Of a DNA stretch of 64,000 nt, positions 34,194-43,695 are shown piece after piece. Made by a program: the position numbers and the translations under genes. Within the stretch, counting starts at the first letter, position 1. Each line of letters opens with the position of its first letter. Source of the stretch: Peribacillus sp. Bi96 (GTDB taxonomy: Bacteria; Bacillota; Bacilli; Bacillales; DSM-1321); assembly GCF_918698115.1 (NCBI RefSeq), contig NZ_CAKKLV010000025.1:1-64000 (forward strand), in the 5' to 3' direction. The notes beneath the pieces are model-generated. The model searched no databases. It saw only the letters and a list, made by a program, of their open reading frames with translations, and was not told the origin of the DNA.

Positions 34194-34269
34194 GAGCCAT
34201 TAGCTCAGTTGGTAGAGCATCTGACTTTTAATCAGAGGGTCGAAGGTTCGAATCCTTCATGGCTCACCA
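34194..34269 (+). tRNA. tRNA-Lys (TTT)
   Basis: A full cloverleaf of 76 bases with the 3' CCA encoded. The acceptor stem pairs GAGCCAT with ATGGCTC, the anticodon loop reads CTTTTAA with anticodon TTT, and the T loop is GGTTCGAATCC. Confidence 0.95.
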
Positions 34270-34278
34270 TTTTTTTTC

Positions 34279-34350
34279 GGCCCATTGGTCAAGCGGTTAA
34301 GACACCGCCCTTTCACGGCGGTAACACGGGTTCGAATCCCGTATGGGTCA
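34279..34350 (+). tRNA. tRNA-Glu (TTC)
   Basis: A 72-base cloverleaf; the acceptor stem pairs GGCCCAT with ATGGGTC (one G-U), and the anticodon stem CCGCC/GGCGG carries loop CTTTCAC with anticodon TTC. CCA is not encoded and must be added after transcription. Confidence 0.95.
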
Positions 34351-34378
34351 CTTTCTTAAAAAATATTATTTCATTACT

Positions 34379-34454
34379 GGTCCCGTGGTGTAGCGGTTAA
34401 CATGCCTGCCTGTCACGCAGGAGATCGCGGGTTCGATTCCCGTCGGGACCGCCA
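34379..34454 (+). tRNA. tRNA-Asp (GTC)
   Basis: A 76-base cloverleaf with encoded CCA. The acceptor stem pairs GGTCCCG with CGGGACC, and the anticodon stem CCTGC/GCAGG carries loop CTGTCAC with anticodon GTC. Confidence 0.95.
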
Positions 34455-34484
34455 TTTTATTTTTTTGTTTTGAAATGAATATAT

Positions 34485-34557
34485 GGCTCAGTAGCTCAGT
34501 CGGTAGAGCAAAGGACTGAAAATCCTTGTGTCGGCGGTTCGATTCCGTCCTGAGCCA
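34485..34557 (+). tRNA. tRNA-Phe (GAA)
   Basis: A 73-base cloverleaf; the acceptor stem pairs GGCTCAG with CTGAGCC, and the anticodon stem AGGA/TCCT carries anticodon GAA. CCA is not encoded. Confidence 0.95.
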
Positions 34558-34565
34558 TCCTTAGT

Positions 34566-34596
34566 AAAACGCCTTTCCTTAAGGGCGTTTTTTTTG
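34566..34596 (+). terminator. Terminator of the tRNA cluster
   Basis: AAAACGCC pairs with GGGCGTTTT, followed by a T run, nine bases after tRNA-Phe. The four tRNAs therefore look like one transcript. Confidence 0.88.
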
Positions 34597-34628
34597 TTAT
34601 ATATCTAGATGTATTGTAAATGAAATCT

Positions 34629-34656
34629 TGTTAATGGATTGTTAACGATTTGTAAC
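34629..34656 (+). promoter_or_regulatory. Three phased WalR half-sites
   Basis: TGTTAA (34629-34634), five bases, TGTTAA (34640-34645), five bases, TGTAAC (34651-34656). Each adjacent pair fits the WalR recognition sequence TGTWAH-N5-TGTWAH. The only downstream gene is the M23 peptidase, and walR-walK are next along the chromosome. Confidence 0.7.
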
Positions 34657-34771
34657 ATTCCAATTCAAACCAATTGGGCATATACATCGCTTCTAACCTT
34701 ACTGGGCTTACGTCCACCCCCTTTTTCATTTTTTATCCCTCCTACCTTATAAACATATTTACTGGTACTTG

Positions 34772-34800
34772 TTGACACCATTTATACAGTTCTATTACAT
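34772..34800 (+). promoter_or_regulatory. Possible sigma-A promoter of the M23 peptidase gene
   Basis: Perfect -35 TTGACA (34772-34777), a 17-base spacer, and a weaker -10 TTACAT (34795-34800), about 115 bases downstream of the WalR sites. The implied leader is about 160 bases, in which I see no clear structure. Confidence 0.55.
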
Positions 34801-34967
34801 TATGAAGTCTATTTCTTGTTTTTTTTCTTATTATGGTAGAGTTATGAGTGGAAAATAATTATAAAAATCAGTCATATACGCGTGGATATTTAAATTGGAC
34901 TAATAAATCTCAAAATAAAATTTTTTAGTTTCTTAATTGGTGACTGAGCCATTAAGGAGGACAATAT

Positions 34968-36383
34968 ATGTTTAGCTCAAAGGGTAAGGGGATCATCCTG
35001 TTGATGGTTTCCGTCATTTTATTGCTTGCGGGAAATCGGGCAAGTGCTGCAGAGATACCGGAAACAAAAACCATTCAGCATGTTTATATGAACGACGAGT
35101 TCATCGGAAGTGTGACGGATGAAACGGAAATAGAGAAGATTGTAACAGGTAAAGTAGAAAAAGCACAGAAAGATTATCCTGAGTATACATTCGATAGTGA
35201 GACCCAGCTGACGTTTATACCTGAAGAGGTATTTGATGAAGAAGTAAAAGACGATCAGGTTGTCAAGGGAATTCAAGATCAGTTGAGTGTAAAGGCAAAG
35301 GCATATGAAATCGACATCGATAATCAGAAGGTCGCCTATGTTCCATCAAAGGCTGATGCTGAGGAAGTTTTGAAGAAAATCAACTTATTGTATGTAGATG
35401 AAGAGGAATACGCTGAATATGAATCTGCTAAAAAAAGCGAAAATGATGCGGAATCGTTAAAAGAACCAGGAAGCAGAATTGTGGACATCGAGTTTTCAGT
35501 TCCGGTTACGTTTAAAGAAACGATGGTCAATCCAGATGAGATCATGGCCGTTGATAAAACCCTTTCCATGATAGAAGAAGGCAAGGAAGAAAAGTCTATC
35601 TATGAGGCTGGGGAAGATGAGGATCTTGAAGCAATTGCTGCTGGTCATGATATGGACCTGGATCAGCTGTTGGAGCTAAATCCTGGACAGGATGAGGGTA
35701 AAGGTATTAAAGAAGGGGAACGCCTCTATGTGACCCAGCTTATGCCTTATGTGGATGTAATGGTAGAAAGAGAAGTATTGAAAGAAGAGCGGATTCCTTT
35801 TGAAAAGAAAGTGAAGGAGGATGACGAACTTCCAAAGGGTGAACTTATTACTGAACAAGCAGGAAATGAAGGAATTCAAGCATTCACCTATACAGTATCT
35901 GAAACAAACGGAAAAAAAATCAGTGAAACGATCGTAAAAAAGGAAATTACGGAAAAAGCCAAAACGGAAATCACCAGAAAAGGCACGAAGGTCATTCCTT
36001 CGCAGGGGAGCGGTACATATGCATGGCCTGCAGATGGGGGCTATATTTCCAGTAAACAGGGTCAGCGCTGGGGGAAACTTCATAAAGGTATTGATATTGC
36101 CCGGCCAGCCACCAGGACCATCACGGCAGCGGATCATGGAATAATTGAAACTGCAGGGAACTCCGGAGGGTATGGAAATAAGATTACGATCAATCATAAT
36201 AATGGGTATAAGACAATATATGCCCATTTGGATTCAATAAATGTAAAACCGGGACAAAAGATTGAAAAAGGCATGAAAATTGGCATGATGGGTTCAACAG
36301 GGCACTCCACCGGAGTCCACCTCCATTTCGAAGTATATAAAAACGGATCTCTTGTAAATCCGCTAAACTATATAAGTCAGTAA
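34968..36383 (+). CDS. Secreted M23 (LytM-type) peptidoglycan endopeptidase
   Basis: A 471-residue exported protein. The N-terminal signal peptide (GIILLMVSVILLLAGNRASA) probably ends at ASA-AE. A long helical, very acidic middle section follows, and then a LysM-like segment at about 205-265 (IAAGHDMDLDQLLELNPG). A G5 domain comes next at about 270-340, and a C-terminal M23 zinc peptidase with HKGIDIARP and HLHFEVY. It should cleave peptide cross-bridges in peptidoglycan. AAGGAGG precedes the ATG. Its place before walRK and the phased WalR sites upstream suggest control by that system, which manages autolysins. Confidence 0.9.
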   Translation: MFSSKGKGIILLMVSVILLLAGNRASAAEIPETKTIQHVYMNDEFIGSVTDETEIEKIVTGKVEKAQKDYPEYTFDSETQLTFIPEEVFDEEVKDDQVVKGIQDQLSVKAKAYEIDIDNQKVAYVPSKADAEEVLKKINLLYVDEEEYAEYESAKKSENDAESLKEPGSRIVDIEFSVPVTFKETMVNPDEIMAVDKTLSMIEEGKEEKSIYEAGEDEDLEAIAAGHDMDLDQLLELNPGQDEGKGIKEGERLYVTQLMPYVDVMVEREVLKEERIPFEKKVKEDDELPKGELITEQAGNEGIQAFTYTVSETNGKKISETIVKKEITEKAKTEITRKGTKVIPSQGSGTYAWPADGGYISSKQGQRWGKLHKGIDIARPATRTITAADHGIIETAGNSGGYGNKITINHNNGYKTIYAHLDSINVKPGQKIEKGMKIGMMGSTGHSTGVHLHFEVYKNGSLVNPLNYISQ

Positions 36384-36389
36384 TCGATG

Positions 36390-36424
36390 GAAGTCTTCGG
36401 AGAATATTCGAAGACTTCTTCTGC
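36390..36424 (+). terminator. Hairpin terminator after the M23 peptidase gene
   Basis: GAAGTCTTCG pairs perfectly with CGAAGACTTC around a nine-base loop. The following tract TTCTGCTTCC is only moderately T-rich. Confidence 0.65.
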
Positions 36425-36663
36425 TTCCTACATAGATGAGAATAATAGGAAAAAGGTGATTTAATGCCTATAAAATGATAAAGTAGAATAGATACAATTT
36501 GCTTTCATTCGGGTGTTCAGCCCCTTTTATTGGGTATATATATAGATATTTGTTGAACGAGGATGCTAGATAAGGTGAATCAGAAGGAAAAGTGAAAAAA
36601 AGTCCCGGATAAGGACACGATTTTTAATAGATTCAGGTTAGTTATTAAAAAGGAGATAAGTAC

Positions 36664-37371
36664 ATGGATAAGAAAATTCTGGTAGTGGATGATGAAAAGC
36701 CAATTGCTGATATTTTACAATTCAATCTTAAAAAAGAAGGCTATGAAGTTTTTTGTGCTTATGATGGCAATGAAGCCCTCAAAATGGTAGAGGAACGGCA
36801 ACCGGATTTGATTTTACTTGATATCATGCTACCACAGCGCGATGGGATGGAAGTTTGCAGAGAAGTAAGGAAGAAGTATGAAACGCCAATCATCATGTTA
36901 ACGGCTAAGGATTCAGAGATTGATAAAGTCTTGGGATTAGAGCTTGGAGCGGATGACTATGTGACAAAGCCATTTAGCACCCGGGAAATAATTGCCCGCG
37001 TTAAGGCTAATTTAAGACGACAGCAAGCTGTCCCGGTTCCGGATCAAGAAAATGAACCGAAGGAAATTACGATAGGCACGCTCACTATCCATCCGGATGC
37101 TTATGTGGTATCCAAGCGAGGCGATACGATTGAATTAACTCATCGTGAATTTGAATTGCTTCATTACTTAGCGAAGCATATTGGTCAGGTCATGACAAGG
37201 GAGCATTTATTACAAACCGTGTGGGGCTATGATTACTTTGGTGATGTACGGACGGTCGATGTAACTGTTAGACGTCTTCGCGAGAAGATTGAAGACAATC
37301 CAAGCCATCCTGGTTGGATTGTAACTAGAAGAGGGGTCGGTTATTACCTGCGTAACCCTGAACAGGAGTAG
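36664..37371 (+). CDS. walR: Response regulator WalR (YycF)
   Basis: An OmpR-type response regulator (235 aa), essential in Bacillus, controlling autolysins and cell wall metabolism. The receiver domain has VVDDEKP, the phosphorylated Asp53 in [11 protein letters not shown] and the conserved Lys in VTKPF. The C-terminal winged helix has [22 protein letters not shown] precedes the ATG. It is the first gene of the walRKHIJ-htrA run; walK starts five bases after its stop. Confidence 0.97.
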   Translation: MDKKILVVDDEKPIADILQFNLKKEGYEVFCAYDGNEALKMVEERQPDLILLDIMLPQRDGMEVCREVRKKYETPIIMLTAKDSEIDKVLGLELGADDYVTKPFSTREIIARVKANLRRQQAVPVPDQENEPKEITIGTLTIHPDAYVVSKRGDTIELTHREFELLHYLAKHIGQVMTREHLLQTVWGYDYFGDVRTVDVTVRRLREKIEDNPSHPGWIVTRRGVGYYLRNPEQE

Positions 37372-37376
37372 TTCCT

Positions 37377-39209
37377 ATGAAAAAGGTTGGTTTTTTTCGC
37401 TCTATTCATTTTAAATTTGTTCTGATATATGTGTTGCTCATTTTCGTAGCGATGCAAATAATCGGGGTATATTTTGTTGGGGAATTGGAAGAAAATCTTG
37501 TCGGGAACTTCACGAAATCAATTAAAGGTCACGTTAACTTGCTTACCTATAGTATTGGTGAAGAAATGGAAAAAGAGAGGGGAGATGAAGACCCAACCCT
37601 CGAGGAAGCGATTGATATGATACTGAAAGACCGGGATAATTCATCGAATGATATTTCGGAAGTACGTGTTATCGACACTCGCAGCAGACGGGTAATTGGA
37701 ACCTCCGCACCAAGTAACCAGGGCATTGTAGGGAAAAAGACAACGGAAGTCCTTATTAAGAATACGCTGATTTATGGAAAAGAAGATAGTGACGTGTTTC
37801 GGGATCAGAAAACAGGAAGACGACTCTGGGTTCTTTCGACACCCGTTGAAGCAAATGGTGAGGTCATTGGTGCCGTCTATGTGATAGCTGAGATGGAAAA
37901 TGTCTTTGAACAGATGGATGAAATCAATAGTATCTTCATGACGGGTACAGCCATTGCCCTGGCGATTACGGCCATCTTGGGGATCCTGCTCGCTCGAACG
38001 ATCACCCGCCCCATGTCTGATATGAGAAAACAGGCCCTGGTGATGGCGAAAGGGAATTTCTCGAGAAAAGTTAGGGTATATGGCGATGATGAAATTGGCC
38101 AGCTTGCTGTCACATTCAATAATTTGACTAAAAAGCTTCAAGAGTCGCAATCAAGCACAGAGGGAGAGCGGCGTAAGCTTTCATCTGTCCTTACCAATAT
38201 GACGGATGGTGTAATTTCAACCGACAGGCGCGGTCGGGTGAACTTGATTAATGAGCCTGCGGCACAATTATTGAATGTCTCGCGTGAAACAGTCATGAAC
38301 CAACCGATCATTGAGGTTTTGGGTCTTGAAGAAGAATATAAATTTGAGGATTTACTGGAAGAGCGGGAGTCCGTTATCCTTGATTACAGCAAAAAAGATC
38401 AGCCTTTCATTTTGAGGGGGAACTTCTCGGTCATTCAAAAGGAAACGGGATTCGTTAATGGTTTGATTACTGTTTTGCATGATATAACAGAGCAGGAAAA
38501 GATCGAGGATGAACGCAGGGAATTTGTGGCCAACGTGTCACATGAGCTGCGAACTCCTCTTACAACGATGAGAAGTTACCTGGAGGCATTGGCTGAAGGT
38601 GCTTGGAAGGACGAGGATATCGCTCCATCCTTCTTAAGTGTGACCCAAAATGAAACGGAGCGGATGATCAGGCTTGTTAATGATTTGTTGCAGCTTTCGA
38701 AAATGGACAGTAAAGATTACAGGCTTAAAACGGGCTGGGTGAATTTCAATAAATTCTATGACCATATCATCGATCGTTTTGAAATGACGAAAAATGATGA
38801 CATCACGTTTAAGCGTGATTTGCCTAAGGAAGCTTATTTTGTCGATATTGATGAAGATAAAATCACCCAGGTTCTCTATAATGTCATCTCCAACTCATTG
38901 AAGTACTCACCTGAAGGGGGTCAAGTGACTTTCCGCGTCAAGGCATCCGATGGTTTTATCATTGTGAGCATCACTGATCAAGGAGTGGGTATCCCGAAAA
39001 ACGTCATTGATAAAATATTCGACCGCTTCTACCGTGTGGATAAAGCGAGGTCGCGAAACTTAGGCGGGACAGGGCTAGGTTTAGCGATTGCAAAAGAAAT
39101 GGTCGTGGCGCATGGCGGGAAAATATGGGCGGAAAGTGTGGATGGAAAAGGAACTACGGTGTTCTTTACACTTCCTTACGAACAGGAAGAAGAGGATGAT
39201 TGGTCATGA
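37377..39209 (+). CDS. walK: Sensor histidine kinase WalK (YycG)
   Basis: WalK (610 aa) senses cell-wall status, probably lipid II or cell wall cleavage products, and phosphorylates WalR. It shows one N-terminal membrane helix, an extracellular PAS-like domain (about 35-180), and a second helix. A HAMP domain (ARTITRPMSDMRKQ), a cytoplasmic PAS domain and the HisKA box with His389 in VSHELRTPL follow. The ATPase has NVISNSLKYSPEGG and GGTGLGLAIAKEM. It overlaps walH by ATGA. A degenerate parS-like sequence lies inside at 38276-38291. Confidence 0.97.
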   Translation: MKKVGFFRSIHFKFVLIYVLLIFVAMQIIGVYFVGELEENLVGNFTKSIKGHVNLLTYSIGEEMEKERGDEDPTLEEAIDMILKDRDNSSNDISEVRVIDTRSRRVIGTSAPSNQGIVGKKTTEVLIKNTLIYGKEDSDVFRDQKTGRRLWVLSTPVEANGEVIGAVYVIAEMENVFEQMDEINSIFMTGTAIALAITAILGILLARTITRPMSDMRKQALVMAKGNFSRKVRVYGDDEIGQLAVTFNNLTKKLQESQSSTEGERRKLSSVLTNMTDGVISTDRRGRVNLINEPAAQLLNVSRETVMNQPIIEVLGLEEEYKFEDLLEERESVILDYSKKDQPFILRGNFSVIQKETGFVNGLITVLHDITEQEKIEDERREFVANVSHELRTPLTTMRSYLEALAEGAWKDEDIAPSFLSVTQNETERMIRLVNDLLQLSKMDSKDYRLKTGWVNFNKFYDHIIDRFEMTKNDDITFKRDLPKEAYFVDIDEDKITQVLYNVISNSLKYSPEGGQVTFRVKASDGFIIVSITDQGVGIPKNVIDKIFDRFYRVDKARSRNLGGTGLGLAIAKEMVVAHGGKIWAESVDGKGTTVFFTLPYEQEEEDDWS

Positions 39210-40546
39210 ATTTTGAACGTGCAAAAAGTATCATACTGATTATTTTAGTTGGGACAAGCATATTTTTGACATGGAGCATTTGGACGTACGAGCCTGAATA
39301 TGATCCGTTTGAACAATCGTCGGAATTTATAAAGATTAAAAGCGATGTTCAGATTGTGAGTGATGTCATTAAACCTGTTAGTATCCTTTTTCATGGTAAT
39401 GGGCAACATTTCCGGACTGTCAATCCAGAGGAAATAGGTAAAATGGAAAAAGAATTTTTTCAATGGAGCTTCACCGGCGTAAAAGAGGTATCCGTAAAAA
39501 GGCTGCAAAGGAAATTTGATGAGTTTGTCCATGAAGATGGGTCGATTGAAATCGAATTTTCCGATGATATCCCCATCTCCCTCTATAAGACGGTATTGGA
39601 CATTACGGATAAGGAAGTGCCTGGATTTTCATTTGATCGAATCATCATAAAACAAAAGGATATCAGTGGTAATGAATCCGCCGTTTATTTTGTTTCCTAC
39701 GATCAAGAGAAAATCTATCAAGGGATGGTCGATTCTAAAAGACTAAGAGTGTTTATGGATAAGTTTTATACCGGTTCTTATAATAAGCACCCTGAATACA
39801 CGGCCGTAACCATCAACAGCAAAAGGACGCTGTTCGTTCCTGAAAATCCAGTAAAGATAAACCGATTTGAATATTATATTGATTATTTGGATATTGGAAA
39901 CCTGAAAAATGCGTTATTTAATTATCCAAAGTTTGTACGTCAGGAATCCGTTTCAGTCGGTGAGGAATACACGGATGGAACAAGACTGATGACGATCAAT
40001 AAAGAGAATTACCTTATTTCTTATATCAATCCGGCCCAAAAGAGCAAGTTATTTGGCAGTTCCAGTGACCTTTTGCAAAAAAGCATTGATTTCATCAATG
40101 ATCACGCTGGTTGGGAAGATAACAATTACCGTTTTGCCTATATGTCGGAGAATGAGCAACGAGTGGTATTTCGTTTATTCGTAAATGGTTATCCGGCCTT
40201 CAATGAATACGGAATGACTGAAATCGAGCAAATTTGGGGGAAAGAAGAAATTTATAGTTATGACCGCCCGTACTTTTCACTTGCCTCAGTCCTTCCTCCT
40301 TCGGAAGGATCGGAAGTGCCTTTACGAAGTGGCAGAGAAGTATTGAATCAGTTGAAAGCAAAAGATAATATCGATTTCAAGAGCGTTGAGGACATCTCGA
40401 TTGGTTATAAATTGAATAAATCTCTTGATTCCAAACTTGTCACCCTCGTTACACTTGAACCCACTTGGTATTATCGCATCGGCGATAAATGGTTTATTGT
40501 GCCTTTCGAAGGAGATACGGGAGGCGATCAAAATGGATTGGAATAA
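39206..40546 (+). CDS. walH: Two-component system accessory protein WalH (YycH)
   Basis: WalH (446 aa) is a membrane-anchored extracellular protein that, with WalI, modulates WalK. One N-terminal helix (SIILIILVGTSIFLTWSIW) precedes a large outside domain made of beta-rich repeats. The ATG at 39206 overlaps the walK stop (ATGA) and follows GAGGATG; a TTG six bases upstream is in frame but less likely. walI overlaps its end by 14 bases. Confidence 0.93.
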   Translation: MNFERAKSIILIILVGTSIFLTWSIWTYEPEYDPFEQSSEFIKIKSDVQIVSDVIKPVSILFHGNGQHFRTVNPEEIGKMEKEFFQWSFTGVKEVSVKRLQRKFDEFVHEDGSIEIEFSDDIPISLYKTVLDITDKEVPGFSFDRIIIKQKDISGNESAVYFVSYDQEKIYQGMVDSKRLRVFMDKFYTGSYNKHPEYTAVTINSKRTLFVPENPVKINRFEYYIDYLDIGNLKNALFNYPKFVRQESVSVGEEYTDGTRLMTINKENYLISYINPAQKSKLFGSSSDLLQKSIDFINDHAGWEDNNYRFAYMSENEQRVVFRLFVNGYPAFNEYGMTEIEQIWGKEEIYSYDRPYFSLASVLPPSEGSEVPLRSGREVLNQLKAKDNIDFKSVEDISIGYKLNKSLDSKLVTLVTLEPTWYYRIGDKWFIVPFEGDTGGDQNGLE

Positions 40547-41330
40547 TACAAAGTCGATTTTCATCATGGTTTTCTTCGTTTTGAATATTTTTCTTCTTTA
40601 TCAATTTCTGGAAAAGATCAATGACTACCAATATGAAAGTTTTACGGAGTCCTCTACGGATGAACTTTTGAAGGAAGATGATATTTCAATCGAATTCCCA
40701 CTTCCGAAACAAAAGTTGAAGGATCAATTCCTGATTGCCAAAAGCAAGACTTTCGATAAGAAAGATTTACAGTACCTGAAAAATCAAAAAGCAAAAATCA
40801 TCGATGATAAGAAGCTTGTGGGTACATTTAAAACACCGGTTGGCATGAAAGCGGAAATTCAAGCTGCAGACGTTGATATGTTCCTGAAGGAGTATATATT
40901 AAAGGGAAGTGAGTATCACTTTTGGAGCTATGATCAAATCAACCAGACTATCATCTGCTACCAAGTGGAAGATAAAAAGATGTTTTATAACAATAGTAAG
41001 GGGAAGGTCACTTTATATTTGAACAAAAAGGGTGAAATCGTCTCCTATGAACAGATGTACTTAGAGGGAATTGAGAAATTCAATAAACCTAAAGAATTGG
41101 TATCTGCCTTAACTGCTATTAGAGCATTGTATGATCATGGAGATATTGATCCTAAAAGCAAAGTCACCAATGTAAAACTGGGTTTTTATAATTCGTTGCA
41201 GACGACATCTGTGTCACATTTACTTGTGCCAACATGGTGGGTGGTCCTTAATGACGAAACGGATCTCTTTGTGAATGCTTTTGATGGAGAGGTCATTGAA
41301 TTAAATACAGAAGAAAAAATACTGGAGTGA
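40533..41330 (+). CDS. walI: Two-component system regulatory protein WalI (YycI)
   Basis: WalI (265 aa) has a single N-terminal membrane helix (SIFIMVFFVLNIFLLYQFL) and an extracellular domain homologous in fold to part of WalH. Together they form a membrane complex with WalK. The ATG at 40533 follows GGGAGGCG, inside the end of walH. The open frame extends upstream to 40425 in the walH sequence, which is not coding in this frame. walJ starts six bases after its stop. Confidence 0.93.
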   Translation: MDWNNTKSIFIMVFFVLNIFLLYQFLEKINDYQYESFTESSTDELLKEDDISIEFPLPKQKLKDQFLIAKSKTFDKKDLQYLKNQKAKIIDDKKLVGTFKTPVGMKAEIQAADVDMFLKEYILKGSEYHFWSYDQINQTIICYQVEDKKMFYNNSKGKVTLYLNKKGEIVSYEQMYLEGIEKFNKPKELVSALTAIRALYDHGDIDPKSKVTNVKLGFYNSLQTTSVSHLLVPTWWVVLNDETDLFVNAFDGEVIELNTEEKILE

Positions 41331-41336
41331 GTATAG

Positions 41337-42131
41337 ATGACTATGCATTTTAGTGTTCTCGCGAGCGGGAGTACAGGAAATGCCTTTTTCGTGGAGACGG
41401 GGGATCAATCTTTTCTTGTCGATGCCGGATTAAGCGGTAAGGCGTTGGAAGCATTGTTTCAGGATATAGGCCGTGATATGTCTAAGCTATCCGGAATCCT
41501 TGTCACCCATGAACACAGTGACCATATTAAAGGTCTAGGCGTGGTTGCCAGAAAACATAAACTCCCGATATATGCGAATGCAAAGACATGGAATGCCATG
41601 GAACGTTCAATCGGAGAAATAGCTACCGAACAAAAATTCACATTCGAAATGGAGCAAGTCAAAACGTTCGGGAGCCTTAATATAGAATCTTTTGGTGTTT
41701 CGCATGATGCCGCAGAGCCGATGTTTTACGTCTTTCATCATGAAGATAAAAAGCTCGTGGTCATCACGGATACAGGGTACGTAAGTGATCGGATGAAAGG
41801 GATCATCTCGAATGCCGATGCGTATGTATTCGAAAGTAACCATGATGTGTCCATGCTGCGGATGGGGAAATATCCATGGAGCATTAAGCGCCGGATTTTA
41901 AGTGATGTTGGACATGTTTGTAATGAAGATGCCGCCCTTGCGATGAGTGAAGTGGCCGGTGATAAGACCAAGCGGATTTACTTGGCCCACTTAAGTCTTG
42001 ATAACAATATGAAGGATTTAGCAAGAATGTCGGTAGAACAGACGTTAAAAACAAAGGGAATCGTCGTTGGAGAACAATTTTCCTTATATGACACTGACCC
42101 GAAAAGACCAACAGAACTGGTTACGTTATAA
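41337..42131 (+). CDS. walJ: Metallo-beta-lactamase fold exonuclease WalJ (YycJ)
   Basis: A 264-residue MBL-fold protein. The metal-binding motif is [10 protein letters not shown], preceded by the typical [18 protein letters not shown] start and followed by a distal SHDAAEP and ITDTGY. Members act as 5'-3' exonucleases; in B. subtilis YycJ is implicated in mismatch repair and fork-associated functions. The start at 41337 ([10 protein letters not shown]) fits the family; the ATG at 41343 is an alternative. It ends the tightly packed wal genes, followed by an imperfect hairpin. Confidence 0.94.
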   Translation: MTMHFSVLASGSTGNAFFVETGDQSFLVDAGLSGKALEALFQDIGRDMSKLSGILVTHEHSDHIKGLGVVARKHKLPIYANAKTWNAMERSIGEIATEQKFTFEMEQVKTFGSLNIESFGVSHDAAEPMFYVFHHEDKKLVVITDTGYVSDRMKGIISNADAYVFESNHDVSMLRMGKYPWSIKRRILSDVGHVCNEDAALAMSEVAGDKTKRIYLAHLSLDNNMKDLARMSVEQTLKTKGIVVGEQFSLYDTDPKRPTELVTL

Positions 42132-42133
42132 AT

Positions 42134-42178
42134 AAAAGGAATGGATGAGGGGAACCTTGTTCATTCTTTTTTATTTTT
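42134..42178 (+). terminator. Imperfect terminator after walJ
   Basis: AAAAGGAATGGA can pair imperfectly with TTCATTCTTTT around a GC-richer AGGGGAACCTT part, followed by a T-rich tract. htrA follows 260 bases later with its own start region. Confidence 0.5.
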
Positions 42179-42393
42179 ATAATTTCAATTCGTAAGTTAC
42201 TAATCGGATTAAAAGGGGTATCGTTTGGTTAGAACTGTATAGGTAAAAAGAAAAATCGCTGAATTCTAGTCAGGTTTTCATTTGAAGGCATACATTTTTT
42301 TAGAAAAATTTCGGTAAATGAGTATAATTGAAGGAGGATACCAAACAATAGAATTGCTATAATTCATTCCTAAAATGAGAGGATGGAGCGGTC

Positions 42394-43614
42394 TTGGGTT
42401 ATTATGATCAGAATGATGAGAACCAAAATAAGCGGAAAAAGAGCCATGCGAGCTATTTTCTAACTGGCTTGGGAGGCGCCATCATCGGGGCCTTACTTAT
42501 TTTATTAGTTTTTCCGGGAAGTGGGCTGTTAAATAACGATCGTAACGAGATGACAACGGAGAAATCAACGGGGAATAATCCGACGAATCAGTCCCAGCAA
42601 AGTCTAACTGTAGATGTAACAAGTGCCGTTACAGGTGCTGTTGATAAGGCCAGCGACGCAGTAGTCGGCATCACTAACATTCAGAAGACGAACTTCTGGG
42701 GCCAAGGGGACAAAGCAGAGGACAGTTCAGCAGAAGCTGGCACTGGTTCTGGTGTCGTCTACAAAAAAGAAGACGGCAAGGCCTATATTGTCACGAATAA
42801 TCACGTTATTGAAGGCGCTACTGAACTGGAAGTGACATTAAGTGATGGAACTAAGTTGCCAGCGGAACTACAAGGTAGTGACCCATGGACAGATTTAGCA
42901 GTCATTGTCGTGAAGGGTGATAAAATTAAAACCATTGCTGAGTTCGGAAAATCTGAAAAATTGAAACCTGGGGAGCCTGTTATTGCTATTGGTAACCCTT
43001 TAGGCCTTCAATTTTCTGGATCGATCACACAAGGGATCATCTCCGGTTTGGAGCGTACGATAGAGGTGGATATCAATGAGGACGGGCAAGTGGATTGGAA
43101 CGCAGAGGTCATTCAAACTGATGCGGCGATTAACCCAGGCAACAGCGGGGGAGCACTCGTTAATATGTCAGGGCAGGTAATCGGAATAAATTCCATGAAG
43201 ATTGCTGAAAATGCAGTGGAAGGAATCGGTCTTTCCATCCCAATCGATTCAGTAATTCCTATTATTAATGATATAGAGGAATTTGGTGAAGTGAAACGTG
43301 CATACTTGGGTGTTAATTTAGCATCTGTTGAGGAAATTTCTCAATACCATCAGCAGAATACCTTAAAGCTGCCAAGGAAAGTTACTTCGGGCGTTGCTAT
43401 AACAGGTGTTCAAAGCAACTCTCCTGCGTCTAAAGCAGGATTAAAAGAATTCGATGTCATCGTGGGAATGGATAATGAAAAAATCCATGACGTCGTAGAA
43501 TTAAGAAAATACCTTTACAATGATAAGAAAATCGGTGATAAGGTTAAAATCATTTATTATCGAGATGGAAAGAAAGAATCTACGGAAGTCACGCTTTCTA
43601 GCAGCGAAATATAA
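42394..43614 (+). CDS. htrA: Serine protease HtrA-type (YycK/HtrC)
   Basis: A membrane-anchored DegP-like protease (406 aa) that degrades misfolded proteins outside the membrane. A charged N-terminal cytosolic stretch (NQNKRKKSH) leads into one membrane helix (about 24-46). The trypsin-like domain has His137 (TNNHVIEG), Asp167 (TDLAVI) and Ser251 (NPGNSGGAL), followed by one PDZ domain (SPASKAGLKEFDVI). The start is TTG at 42394 after GAGAGGATGGAG. Its place after walJ is conserved in Bacillus. Confidence 0.93.
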   Translation: MGYYDQNDENQNKRKKSHASYFLTGLGGAIIGALLILLVFPGSGLLNNDRNEMTTEKSTGNNPTNQSQQSLTVDVTSAVTGAVDKASDAVVGITNIQKTNFWGQGDKAEDSSAEAGTGSGVVYKKEDGKAYIVTNNHVIEGATELEVTLSDGTKLPAELQGSDPWTDLAVIVVKGDKIKTIAEFGKSEKLKPGEPVIAIGNPLGLQFSGSITQGIISGLERTIEVDINEDGQVDWNAEVIQTDAAINPGNSGGALVNMSGQVIGINSMKIAENAVEGIGLSIPIDSVIPIINDIEEFGEVKRAYLGVNLASVEEISQYHQQNTLKLPRKVTSGVAITGVQSNSPASKAGLKEFDVIVGMDNEKIHDVVELRKYLYNDKKIGDKVKIIYYRDGKKESTEVTLSSSEI

Positions 43615-43695
43615 AGCGCAAAAGGGCAGGGGCAGGTGAATGCTTCCTGTCCTTTGTATTTTCTTGCGATTTTTTTATTTTTTGTTACGATTACC

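Noticed and set aside
35676-36227. Long (183-residue) open frame antisense to the M23 peptidase gene
   Set aside because: The sense gene has signal peptide and M23 motifs; the antisense frame has no start site or family and is a compositional shadow.
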